From Acidobacteriota bacterium (GTDB taxonomy: Bacteria; Acidobacteriota; Terriglobia; Bryobacterales; Bryobacteraceae): 64,000 nucleotides of DNA. Shown in pieces: positions 1-8,290 of the stretch. Every line of letters starts with the position of its first letter. The stretch's first letter is position 1. The notes under the pieces are model-generated. The model worked only from the letters and a program-made list of their open reading frames with translations, was not told where the DNA came from and did no database searches. Made by a program: the position numbers and the translations under genes. Location: contig JAPKYZ010000101.1 of assembly GCA_026394055.1 (NCBI GenBank), forward strand, positions 62,001 through 126,000, in the 5' to 3' direction.

Positions 1-1682
1 TGCTCTACGGCACCTATATCCAGACCAAGCGTTATGACGACGGCGAGGCGATTCTCAAGTTAAAGTCGGGCAACAATCCCCGCAACCCGCTCTACATCCT
101 GCAGTTGGCCGCCCATTATTTGGCTGCCCAGAAGATGCCGGAAATGCAGTCCCAGTTGGATCGCATTACCACTAACCCCAAGGACTTCCCGAACGGCCGC
201 TCGCTGGTGGGGGACTTCTATTTCCGTGCCCGCTCACTGGACAAGGCCATTGAGCAGTACACGTTGGGCATGAACGAAACCAAGAGCGGCGACGACAAAT
301 TGGCGCTCCAAAAGCGTCAGGTGGAAGTTCTCGTGGCCCAGGGCAAGGTGGCCGAGGCCAGCAAAGTGGTGACTGAGATTCTCCAGGCCCACCCCAAGGA
401 CGACGATGGCATTGCGATGCGTGGCGCGCTGGCGCTGCGGTCCGGCACCAAGGAGACGATTCAGGCGGCCATCAATGATTTGCAGTCGGTGGTCTCGCGC
501 ACGCCCAACAACCACGTATTGCGCTTCAACTACGCCCGGGCGTTGATCGCCAAGGGCGAGCTGGACCAGGCCAAAGTGCAGCTGCTGGAATCGGTGAAGT
601 TGCGCCCGGACTACGTGCCGGCCCGCTTGGCACTGGCCCAGGTTTACGTCACCAAGGGCGACTTCCCGAACGCGCAGCAGATGGCGAATGAGATCCTTCA
701 GTACGACCCCAACAATCAGCCGGCGAAGCTGTTGCGATCGAGCGCGATGATCGGCCTGCGCCAATACGTCGAAGCGCGCCGGGAGTTGAAGGGCTTGCTG
801 GATGGCAATCCGCAGTTGACCGACGCCCAGTTCCAGCTGGGTATGGTGAATTTTAGCGAGGGCAAGTTCAAGGAAGCCGAGGGCATTTTCCGCAGGCTCT
901 ATGAGAGTGCCCCGAAGGACCCCCGCGGCTTGCTGGGCACCATTGAATCGCTGGCCCGCCAAAACCAGTACCCGGAAGCAATCAAGTTGATCACGGCGGA
1001 GCTGGAAAAGTCCCCTGATCGTACCGATCTGCGCTTGGCCTTGGCCAATACCGCGTTCATCGCCCGCAACTACGACCTGGCCATCCAGGAGTTGCAGGAG
1101 CTGATGGCCAAGGACCCCAAGAACACCAACTACATGCTGCGGTTGGGCGAATGCTACCGGCAAAAGGGCAACCTGGAACAGGCGATCGCCATCGTCCAGA
1201 AGGCCCAGGCCGCCGTACCCAACGATCCGGTGACGACGCTGCAGTTGGCGTTGCTTTACGACACCACCGGTGCCGCCGACCGCTCCCGTCCGCACTATGA
1301 GAAGGTTCTGGCGATTGAGCCCGACAATCCGATGGCGCTCAACAACCTGGCCTACATCATGGCGGAGCAGGGCACCAATCTGGACCAGGCCTTGACCATG
1401 GTGCAAAAGGCCAAGCAGAAGCTGCCAACCAACCCGGAAATCTCCGACACGATGGGCTGGATCTACATCAAGAAGAACCTGAGCGACAACGCGATCAGCA
1501 TCCTGCGGGAAATCACCACCAAGTATCCGGAGCGCGCGGTCTATCAGTATCACCTGGGCATGGCCTATTTTCAAAAGGGCGACAAGCCGCAAGCGAAGAA
1601 GATTCTGTTGGCCGCGCTGACCAAGAAGCCGGACAAGGGCGAAGAAGGCAAAATCAAGGAATTGATTGCCAAGTGCAACTAG
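1..1682 (+). CDS. TPR-repeat protein, 5' end missing
   Basis: The reading frame is open to the left edge of the window, so the true start lies outside it; the first usable internal start, a TTG at 105, is not the real one. The visible protein is an almost continuous array of tetratricopeptide repeats, with recurring patterns such as A-x-x-x-L and P-N-N/P-D-x-P at helix boundaries, ending in KCN. TPR arrays are protein-interaction scaffolds. The total length and any signal peptide or lipobox cannot be seen. A CAAX-protease-related gene lies two genes downstream, and long TPR proteins accompany exosortase/PEP-CTERM systems in other bacteria, but no exosortase is visible here, so that link is speculative. 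A long antisense frame over the same region is a shadow. Confidence 0.9.
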   Translation, partial: LYGTYIQTKRYDDGEAILKLKSGNNPRNPLYILQLAAHYLAAQKMPEMQSQLDRITTNPKDFPNGRSLVGDFYFRARSLDKAIEQYTLGMNETKSGDDKLALQKRQVEVLVAQGKVAEASKVVTEILQAHPKDDDGIAMRGALALRSGTKETIQAAINDLQSVVSRTPNNHVLRFNYARALIAKGELDQAKVQLLESVKLRPDYVPARLALAQVYVTKGDFPNAQQMANEILQYDPNNQPAKLLRSSAMIGLRQYVEARRELKGLLDGNPQLTDAQFQLGMVNFSEGKFKEAEGIFRRLYESAPKDPRGLLGTIESLARQNQYPEAIKLITAELEKSPDRTDLRLALANTAFIARNYDLAIQELQELMAKDPKNTNYMLRLGECYRQKGNLEQAIAIVQKAQAAVPNDPVTTLQLALLYDTTGAADRSRPHYEKVLAIEPDNPMALNNLAYIMAEQGTNLDQALTMVQKAKQKLPTNPEISDTMGWIYIKKNLSDNAISILREITTKYPERAVYQYHLGMAYFQKGDKPQAKKILLAALTKKPDKGEEGKIKELIAKCN

Positions 1683-1719
1683 AGCCCGCGCTCGCGTGCG
1701 CAATCAAACCTTGATGCCT

Positions 1720-1725
1720 TAGGCT
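1720..1725 (+). promoter_or_regulatory. Possible -10 box, leaderless start of the di-haem protein gene
   Basis: TAGGCT ends 6 bases before the GTG at 1732, and no Shine-Dalgarno is visible. This is one of the weaker members of the TANNNT-next-to-start pattern described in the findings. Confidence 0.35.
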
Positions 1726-1731
1726 AAAGTT

Positions 1732-4700
1732 GTGCGTTCACTGATCGGATTATTGGCGGTTTGCGCTTCCGCGCAGACAGTGTTGTGGGAAAAGCAGGCC
1801 CCGGTCCAATCCGGGGCCCTTGCTTTGCCGGGTCTTCGTGCCGGAGAGGTTTACCGGCTGGTGGTTTCGGTGGATCAGCCGGATCTGTTGGGTTCCGCGC
1901 GGTTTACGGCCGACCTCAACGGCGTGTCATCCAAAACCCTCCATCGCGGTGATGCCGATTTCTCGCTCACCTTCGCCGCCACCGCTCAGCCGGCGCTGCG
2001 ATTGACGCTGGAAGGCCAGCCAGCACGGCGAGGACGTTACTCGGTCCGGGTACTGCCCGTTCCGGGCGAGGCCACGCTGGTTGAGCGGGAGCCCAACAAC
2101 AGCTGGCAGCAGGCCAACCCGATCCGGCTGGGTGACCTGATCTCCGCCTCGGCCGACGATACGCCCTATGTCCCTTTGCCCGGTGCCGCTCGCTCCCTCG
2201 GCAATGAAGGGGTGGACTGGTACCGCGTCGAGTTCACGGGAGCGCCCAAGCTGGTCTTCTTTCAACTGGAGCTGATCGAGCGCGACAACATTCCGGTCGA
2301 CGTCTCCGTCTGGCGCGTCGTGAACGGCAAGGAAGTGCCCTACAGCGAAGGCGAGGACCCCGTGGCCCTGCCGCACGAGGTCCAGGCACTGCCCGGCAAC
2401 AAGTTCACCACCCGCATCCTGAAAGATCCCGGCGCCTACTACGTGCGCGTCGCCGCTAATCACCCCTCTTATCAGCTCCGCACCCGCGTCTACGATCCGC
2501 CGCCCTATGCCAAGCCCGAACTGGCAGTGCGGACCGCGCTCGACTTTCTGCTGGGCGCCGGTGATTCCTGGCATGCGAACACACCACGGCGCGGCGGCGT
2601 GTGGGATCGCGTGGCCAATGTCCACCAGGAGACGTCCCTCTGCGTCGCCTGCCACCCCACTCATTTCACCCAGCGGGCCGCGCTCTATGCCGCCCGCAAT
2701 GGCTATCCGGTCCACCAGCGGCAGCAGCTAGACTTTCTGGCGGAGCGGTTCTACAACAACCCCCGGCCGCTGTTCGGCTTTGAGCAGCCGCAGGCGGGTC
2801 GAGAAGCGGGCGCCGTGTGGGCCCGGGTGATCTCCGCCCCGGCCAACGTGCTGGGCCGCATGTCGCACTTGCTGGACCTTTACGAGAAGCAGGTGAGCGG
2901 CGTGCGTCGCGAGCCCTACCATGCCAGCATTCGCGAATTCCTGCACCTCTACTACAACGGCCGCACCAAGCTGCCACCCGATGAGACGAACGGCAATCTG
3001 CCGCTGGTGAGCGCGTATGAAGTGGCCTGGTATGCCTGGGAGGCAACGCACGATGCGACGCTGGAGCCGCTAATCGTGCAGGACTCGGGCATCAAGAACG
3101 TAATCGATCTCTGCTACCAGACTCAAGCTTTGGCCGCGATGGACCGGCAAAAGCACGCCGCCAAAATTGCCGCCAACGCCGAACGGCTGCTAAGCCTGCA
3201 GCGCGAATCCGGCCAATGGTCGATGAAGTTTGACCCAAAAGAAAAAGAGGTCGAGTTCCAGACCGGACACGTGCTGTGGGCACTGCACGCCGCGGGCATT
3301 CCGCGCGAGCATCCGCAAGTAACCAAAGGCCTCAACTACCTGCTGTCGCGCCAGCAACCCTGGGGCGGCTGGCTGGACCCGCTCCAGAGCTTTGAGAACT
3401 TCCGCACGCCATTCCGCGAAACCCAGATGGCCGTGCTCGCACTAAGCGCCTACTATCCCGGCGGCGAAAAGCAGCAGCCGGATGCGGTAACGCCCTTCGA
3501 TTTGCCCGCCGCGATTTCGCGTCTGGGCTCACCCAGCAAGATCGATCAGCGGCAGGCAGCCTTTGAGATCCGGCTCAACTACTCGCGCGATCCCAAGCTG
3601 CCATCGGCTCCGCTGCTGAAGGCGCTGGCGGGAACGGAACGCGAGAAGTGGGGCGCGACGCGCGTGTTCGCCACCCACTTCTCGGCCCTGGCGCAGCGCG
3701 CGGAGTTTGCGGACGCGCTGATCCGTTTGACCACTGACGCGTCGCCCGTGATCCGCATGCAGGCCATCAAGGGCCTGTGGCAGTTCTGGTTCTGGACCCC
3801 GTCGGCGGAGGTAAAGGGGCGCATCGAAGACGCTGTGCTCGCCGGACTAAAAGTGCCTCAGAACCCCTGGGTGGAGACCAATCTGCGGGAGGCGATCTAC
3901 AACCTGGCTGACGAGAACATCCGGTACCTCTACAACAACTGGGTGCCGTCGCTGGCCAACGCGGCCGACCAGGAGCGAGTGATCCGCGGCCGCCTGGCGA
4001 TTGAAGCGCGGCAAGCGGACAAGTTCGCTACGTTTCTTGAAAAAGAGAACGACGCCAATCGCAAGCGGCTGCTGGCCGCGCTCACGGAATTCCCGCTGCG
4101 CCGGGCGGACATCTACGACGAGAAGGCTGACCATACGGCGACGGCGCCCTTTGTCTACAACCGCATCGGCAACGACATCGAGCAGATCGTGTTTTTTGGC
4201 GACAGCGCCACGCGCTTCAGCCGGGCGCTGCTGCCCTTGATGGATTCGCCGGACCCGGAAATGAAGCGGCTGACGCAGGGCGCCGCGCTGATGGTGCGCG
4301 ATGCCAATTTCGGCGGCCCGGCCAAGATCTCAGGCACCCCTGGCCCGGAGCGGACGCAAGTGCTGGCCAAGCTGCCGCCGCCCCCGCCGCGGCCCAAAGC
4401 CACCACGACGGCGGAGGCGGGCAAGCCGGTGTTTCGCGGAGAGCGCCCGGATGAATCCTACTTCCGCGGCTACGTCCAGCCGATTCTGGAAGCGCGCGGC
4501 AAGGACGGCTACGCTTGCGTCCACTGCCACGCAACGCATACGATCTTCAACGGCACCCCGGCCACGGCCATGAACGTCGTCGATCTCGAAAACCCGGAGA
4601 ACAGCCTGATCCTACGCAAGCCCACGTCCTCCGCCGAAGAGGAAGGTACGCTGGCGGTGCAGAGCGGCGGAGCCAAGGTCTCGCACGGCGGCGGAGTCCG

Positions 4701-4764
4701 CTGGGAGAAAGGGAGCCCGGAGTATAACGCGATCCTGAACTGGATTCGTGGGGCCAAGCCATAA
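1732..4764 (+). CDS. Secreted protein with two CxxCH haem motifs and toroid/HEAT-like repeats
   Basis: This 1010-residue protein starts at GTG 1732 with a short hydrophobic leader ending near ASAQT, so export is likely. Residues of about 20-260 look like beta-rich pre-peptidase-type domains. A CVACH motif lies at 304-308. Residues of about 400-570 carry alpha-toroid-like repeats reminiscent of squalene/prenyl cyclases (GQWSMKF, WGGWLDP), without a clear catalytic DxDD. Helical HEAT-like repeats follow at about 600-780. A proline-rich linker leads to a C-terminal domain with CVHCH at 929-933, the usual place for a small cytochrome c module. I expect a periplasmic electron-transfer or binding protein, but the substrate is unknown. 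The CAAX-protease-like gene starts 19 bases after the stop and may be cotranscribed. Confidence 0.75.
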   Translation: MRSLIGLLAVCASAQTVLWEKQAPVQSGALALPGLRAGEVYRLVVSVDQPDLLGSARFTADLNGVSSKTLHRGDADFSLTFAATAQPALRLTLEGQPARRGRYSVRVLPVPGEATLVEREPNNSWQQANPIRLGDLISASADDTPYVPLPGAARSLGNEGVDWYRVEFTGAPKLVFFQLELIERDNIPVDVSVWRVVNGKEVPYSEGEDPVALPHEVQALPGNKFTTRILKDPGAYYVRVAANHPSYQLRTRVYDPPPYAKPELAVRTALDFLLGAGDSWHANTPRRGGVWDRVANVHQETSLCVACHPTHFTQRAALYAARNGYPVHQRQQLDFLAERFYNNPRPLFGFEQPQAGREAGAVWARVISAPANVLGRMSHLLDLYEKQVSGVRREPYHASIREFLHLYYNGRTKLPPDETNGNLPLVSAYEVAWYAWEATHDATLEPLIVQDSGIKNVIDLCYQTQALAAMDRQKHAAKIAANAERLLSLQRESGQWSMKFDPKEKEVEFQTGHVLWALHAAGIPREHPQVTKGLNYLLSRQQPWGGWLDPLQSFENFRTPFRETQMAVLALSAYYPGGEKQQPDAVTPFDLPAAISRLGSPSKIDQRQAAFEIRLNYSRDPKLPSAPLLKALAGTEREKWGATRVFATHFSALAQRAEFADALIRLTTDASPVIRMQAIKGLWQFWFWTPSAEVKGRIEDAVLAGLKVPQNPWVETNLREAIYNLADENIRYLYNNWVPSLANAADQERVIRGRLAIEARQADKFATFLEKENDANRKRLLAALTEFPLRRADIYDEKADHTATAPFVYNRIGNDIEQIVFFGDSATRFSRALLPLMDSPDPEMKRLTQGAALMVRDANFGGPAKISGTPGPERTQVLAKLPPPPPRPKATTTAEAGKPVFRGERPDESYFRGYVQPILEARGKDGYACVHCHATHTIFNGTPATAMNVVDLENPENSLILRKPTSSAEEEGTLAVQSGGAKVSHGGGVRWEKGSPEYNAILNWIRGAKP

Positions 4765-4783
4765 AGCAGGCCCGGCACACAAG

Positions 4784-5437
4784 ATGAAATCACCACACTT
4801 TCCTTACGTCGCACCCATGGTGCTGTTGCTAGCCTTTCTGCCGCTGCGCGGCCAGATCGGGCCGCTGGAATACCCACTGCAAGTGCTCGTGCTCTCGGCC
4901 TTCCTCTGGTGGGCCTCGCGCGATGTCATCAGCTTCAAGACCACGCACTTGTGGGCCAGCATCGCCATTGGCGCGGCGACGTTCTTCCTCTGGATCGCGC
5001 CCGACCTGCTGGTGCCCGGCTGGCGCGCGCACTGGCTGTTCTCGAACGCCTACGTCGGCCAACCCGGATCGACCGTGGCGCCCGAATGGCGCGGCGATTA
5101 TCTGGTACTGATCTCGCGCACCCTGAAAGCCACCGTGCTGGTGGCGATCATCGAGGAACTGTTCTGGCGGAACTGGATGATGCGCTGGCTGATCAAGCCG
5201 GACTTCCTGTCGGTGCCGCTAGGCACCTACGGCGCACAAGCGTTCTGGATTGTCGCGGCCATGTTCGCCATTGAGCACGGCTCCTACTGGGAAGTGGGTT
5301 TGGCCACGGGCATCATCTGGAACGCCTGGATGAACAAGACCAAGTCGATGGGCGACCTGATCGTCGTCCACGGCGTGACCAACTTCATGCTGAGCCTCTA
5401 CACCATCTTCTGGGGCCAGTGGCAGTATTGGAGTTAG
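4784..5437 (+). CDS. CAAX prenyl protease-related membrane protein (CPBP/PEP-CTERM type)
   Basis: The 217-residue product is mostly hydrophobic, with several membrane segments. It shows the three motifs of the CPBP/ABI glutamic-type intramembrane protease family: EELFWR (EExxxR), a histidine in AIEHGSYW, and HGVTN (HxxxN). The overall pattern resembles the subfamily annotated as CAAX prenyl protease-related protein of PEP-CTERM/exosortase genomes. I chose ATG 4784 because a frame extension to 4748 would overlap the upstream stop and add non-hydrophobic residues. It probably cleaves or processes membrane-associated peptides. No exosortase gene is visible in this window, so the partner is unknown. 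Confidence 0.8.
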   Translation: MKSPHFPYVAPMVLLLAFLPLRGQIGPLEYPLQVLVLSAFLWWASRDVISFKTTHLWASIAIGAATFFLWIAPDLLVPGWRAHWLFSNAYVGQPGSTVAPEWRGDYLVLISRTLKATVLVAIIEELFWRNWMMRWLIKPDFLSVPLGTYGAQAFWIVAAMFAIEHGSYWEVGLATGIIWNAWMNKTKSMGDLIVVHGVTNFMLSLYTIFWGQWQYWS

Positions 5438-5468
5438 GCGCCAGCTGTCTCTGGTTTGCACGCGGTTG

Positions 5469-5474
5469 TACAAT
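5469..5474 (+). promoter_or_regulatory. -10 box at a predicted leaderless start (Uma2 gene)
   Basis: TACAAT lies 8 bases before ATG 5483, which puts the expected transcript start on or within 2 bases of the start codon. No Shine-Dalgarno is present. Confidence 0.5.
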
Positions 5475-5482
5475 TTTTAGAG

Positions 5483-6055
5483 ATGGGCGCCTTACCCGTT
5501 ACCCGAATCTCGGTGGAAGAATACTTGGCCGCTGACCGCGTGGCGGAACTGCGCAGCGAGTATCACGACGGGGAAGTATTCCCCGTGGTCGCTGCTTCCT
5601 GGGCGCATTCTCTGCTGGCAGCCAACTTCACCACCGCGATGGGCGTGCAGTTGCGCAGTACTCCCTGCCGCGTCGCTGCAGCGCCGAGGGTGCGGGCCAC
5701 CGCCCGCAACTACGTCTATCCGGACTTGGCCGTCGTCTGTGGCCAGCCTAAGCTAGCAGATGCCCATGCGGACATCGTGTTGAACCCGCAGGTGATTGTG
5801 GAAGTGCTCTCACCGTCCACGGCGGACTTCGACTACGGCGGCAAGTTTGCGCTCTACCGGACGCTCGATTCACTTCAAGAATACATTCTCGTCTCCCAGG
5901 ACGCCTACCTGGTCGAAGTCTTCAGGCGTGTGGCGGAGAGCCAGTGGATGCTGTCGAGCTACCCTGGAATCGACGCCGTGGTGCCGGTTGAATGCCTGAG
6001 CATTTCGCTACCGCTGACGGAGATCTACGCCGGCGTTGCGATCCAGCCCGAATAG
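5483..6055 (+). CDS. Uma2 family (DUF820) putative endonuclease
   Basis: The 190-residue protein begins with ISVEEYLAAD and continues with SEYHDGEVF, YVYPDLAVVCG and VIVEVLSPST, the standard signature of the Uma2/DUF820 family, which has a PD-(D/E)xK-like fold. The conserved P-D in YPDLAV and E-V-L-S in VIVEVLSPST are the likely metal and catalytic positions. ATG 5483 is preferred over 5456 because the family N-terminus begins near PVTRISVEEYL and a -10 box sits just upstream. Uma2 genes are numerous in cyanobacteria, Bryobacterales and planctomycetes; their biological role is not established. A second, divergent member lies at 10034-10639. Confidence 0.85.
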   Translation: MGALPVTRISVEEYLAADRVAELRSEYHDGEVFPVVAASWAHSLLAANFTTAMGVQLRSTPCRVAAAPRVRATARNYVYPDLAVVCGQPKLADAHADIVLNPQVIVEVLSPSTADFDYGGKFALYRTLDSLQEYILVSQDAYLVEVFRRVAESQWMLSSYPGIDAVVPVECLSISLPLTEIYAGVAIQPE

Positions 6056-6075
6056 TCTCTCCGGCTGCTCCGCAC

Positions 6076-7038
6076 TCAATAGGCGTAAGGGTTGCGGTCG
6101 ATCGTTGTCTTGAACCTTGTCTGGTTGCAAATATACACGTCACCCGTGAAATAGATGCCGGGCTCCTTGATGGTTTGGGCAAAAGCGTAGGTGCGCTTCA
6201 ACATGGCCACGTCCATCTGTACCGGCGGCTCATCGGGCTGATACGTTGTGCCGCGCGGGTAGTCCTGGCCTTTGGTGGTGATCTCGATGTGGCAGCCGAC
6301 AATGTGCGCCACCAGGTGCGTGGCGGCGAACTCCACCAGCCGCTTCATGCTGGCCAGCCACATCCTGAAGTTGCCGACATAGCAGCGGCCACGGTAGAAG
6401 ACGTCGCCGGTAAATAGGATCTGGGTGTAAGTGTCGTAGTAGGCAAACTCGGAATCGATGTGGCCGGGGTTACCCCACACTAAGATCTTGCGCCCACCCA
6501 GGTCAAACTCCACTTGATCGGCCGGGTAGTTCTTCATGCCCCAGAAGGCCACCATCTCTTCGTGCGTCAGCCCCATCATGCGGGTCTTGGGCCGGTCGAT
6601 GAACTGGTTGATGGCGGCGAAGTGATCGCCATGAAGATGGCTGAAGGCGAGCACCAGCTCAATGTCCGGGGAGCGGCCGTTGGCCTTCGCCCATTGCGCA
6701 ATCACGCCGTCCACCACATCGCGCAGCGGCCACTCGTTGCGCGATGACGTGGAGCCCTGATCCAGCAGGATGGCGCGGTCGTTGCCGAAGTAGAGATACA
6801 TGAACGCGCCCTCGTAGTTGTAAGCTTTGTTCTCACGCATGATCACCGTGTGGGCGTTGTACCAGTGGACCTGCACGGGCGGGTCCGTGTTGTCGAGCAG
6901 TGAGGGCGAACCGTGGATCCACTTCGCTGGGAAGGTGCCTTTGGCGGGCAGGTTGGCGGTGAAGTCAATCGGGCGTGGCGCCGCCGACAGAAGGGCGGTG
7001 GCGAAGATCAAGGGGAGCAAGTGCTTGGCAGTTCTCAT
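6076..7038 (-). CDS. Secreted metallo-beta-lactamase-fold hydrolase (intact metal motif)
   Basis: The 320-residue protein has a signal peptide (hydrophobic residues 6-20, then APRP). The canonical HxHxDH signature is intact as HLHGDH at 134-139, and the other expected ligands are visible: the histidine in NPGHID, the aspartate in FTGD and the histidine in VGCHIE. It is therefore likely to bind two metals and hydrolyse an ester, lactone or amide in the periplasm; the substrate is unknown. ATG 7038 is preferred to GTG 7047 because AAGAGG is then spaced 8 bases away. It lies 12 bases downstream of a sister gene (7051-8046) that shares MREN, the FTGD segment and overall length, so the pair is a tandem duplication in one operon. 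Confidence 0.85.
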   Translation of the reverse strand: MRTAKHLLPLIFATALLSAAPRPIDFTANLPAKGTFPAKWIHGSPSLLDNTDPPVQVHWYNAHTVIMRENKAYNYEGAFMYLYFGNDRAILLDQGSTSSRNEWPLRDVVDGVIAQWAKANGRSPDIELVLAFSHLHGDHFAAINQFIDRPKTRMMGLTHEEMVAFWGMKNYPADQVEFDLGGRKILVWGNPGHIDSEFAYYDTYTQILFTGDVFYRGRCYVGNFRMWLASMKRLVEFAATHLVAHIVGCHIEITTKGQDYPRGTTYQPDEPPVQMDVAMLKRTYAFAQTIKEPGIYFTGDVYICNQTRFKTTIDRNPYAY

Positions 7039-7050
7039 GAAGTTCACCTC

Positions 7051-8046
7051 TTAACGCAAAACGGCCCGCGGAGTGGCGGGTGGCAGATCAGCGGGCCAGG
7101 GACCTTCTTCATCCGGGCTGACGCGGTTGAGCAGCAGGAAGTCGGCCCGGATGATGGCGGCGGGCTTGCCGACGATGGGCCGCGCGTGCTTTAGTGCTTC
7201 TCCGATGGCGTCCGCGTCCAGTTGAAGAAAATGCTCGTTCGGCTTGAAGTTGGTGTGGCGCAGGTAACAGACGCCCGCGACGGCAGTCATGTCGATATGG
7301 CCACCCAGCACCCACTGCAGCGGATGGTTCTGCGCGAAGGCGTTGAGCCGTTCAAGCGTTGCCACGTAGTCCGCGTCATTGCTGATCTGGATGCGGCCAG
7401 GGAACAACAGATCGCCGGTGAAGAGCAGGCCGGTCTGGCGGTCGTAGAACGCGACGCCGTCTTTGTGGGTGCCAGGAGCAGGCAACACCGTAATGGCGCG
7501 GCCGCCCAGGTCGATGGTGGCTTCTCCTTGGGGCCATTGAGCGAACGCATAGTGGGGCTTCATGCCCGCCAGATCGAGCGGGACCAGCGTGGTCTGCGGC
7601 CGGTCACGAAACTGGTTGACGCCCTGGTTCTGGGCGATGTCTTCACCGGAGGTGTGGGCCACGACAAGCGGGATCTGTTGCACCCCGCGCAGGCTGGCGA
7701 TGCGTCGCAAGATGCCGTCGACCGTGGCCCGCAGCGGGTAGTAGGACGCTTGCGGGGTGGCGCCGGTGTCGATCAGCAACGCCCGCTCCTGTCCGATCAG
7801 CAGGTACGTGAAGGGAGCCTCCCAGTACACCGCAATGTTCTCGCGCATGACGATGGTGTCCTGGTTGTAGGGCGCCACCTGAATGCGCGGATCACGATTG
7901 CGGGCCGCCGCCACGGAGCCGTGGATCCACTTGAACTTGAACGCTCCTGGAACAACGTTAGCTAAGCCAGCAGGCGCTTGCGCGTGGCCCGGAGAGGCCA
8001 GCACCATTGCCATAACCAGCCATGCCAGCGTGCGGTAACGACGCAT
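7051..8046 (-). CDS. Metallo-beta-lactamase-fold paralogue with degenerate metal motif
   Basis: This 331-residue exported protein (signal peptide ending near GHAQA) is a paralogue of the next gene downstream and aligns with it along most of its length. Where the sister has HLHGDH, this one reads HTSGED at 131-136: the first histidine is kept, but the second histidine and the Asp-His pair are replaced by Ser, Glu and Asp. The later ligands (PGTH, FTGD, GGHID) remain. Either it binds a single metal in an altered site or it has become a non-catalytic binding partner of the downstream enzyme. ATG 8046 is supported by GAGGAG nine bases upstream; a frame extension to 8217 runs through intergenic sequence. 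Confidence 0.82.
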   Translation of the reverse strand: MRRYRTLAWLVMAMVLASPGHAQAPAGLANVVPGAFKFKWIHGSVAAARNRDPRIQVAPYNQDTIVMRENIAVYWEAPFTYLLIGQERALLIDTGATPQASYYPLRATVDGILRRIASLRGVQQIPLVVAHTSGEDIAQNQGVNQFRDRPQTTLVPLDLAGMKPHYAFAQWPQGEATIDLGGRAITVLPAPGTHKDGVAFYDRQTGLLFTGDLLFPGRIQISNDADYVATLERLNAFAQNHPLQWVLGGHIDMTAVAGVCYLRHTNFKPNEHFLQLDADAIGEALKHARPIVGKPAAIIRADFLLLNRVSPDEEGPWPADLPPATPRAVLR

Positions 8047-8238
8047 CAGTTTCAACTCCTCGGTGGGGATAGCGGGACAGATACAGTGGCTCGGGGCGCA
8101 GTGGCCCTTCGTCAAAGCCGCGGGCGGAGCGGTGGAAAGGCGGCTAACAGGCAGGGAAAGCAGCCGGGAAATGGTCAGCAAGGACCAACGCGAATTATAG
8201 CGGATGTGGTCCGCCAACCCGTCAGCCGGACACTCTCC

Positions 8239-8270
8239 TCTGAGCCGCGCGGGTCAGCAAGCGGTCCTGT
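8239..8270 (+). repeat. Copy of a dispersed intergenic repeat (CTGAGCCGCG family)
   Basis: The core CTGAGCCGCGCGGGTCAGC followed by AAGCGG matches a segment at 38889-38922 with about three differences, and a more diverged copy lies inverted at 38829-38860. All three copies are intergenic. Confidence 0.6.
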
Positions 8271-8290
8271 GGGCCTTCGCAACAGTGTTG

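Noticed and set aside
234-1703. 489-codon open frame on the minus strand over the TPR gene
   Set aside because: Low-complexity antisense translation of a GC-rich repeat gene; the plus-strand TPR frame is clearly the coding one.
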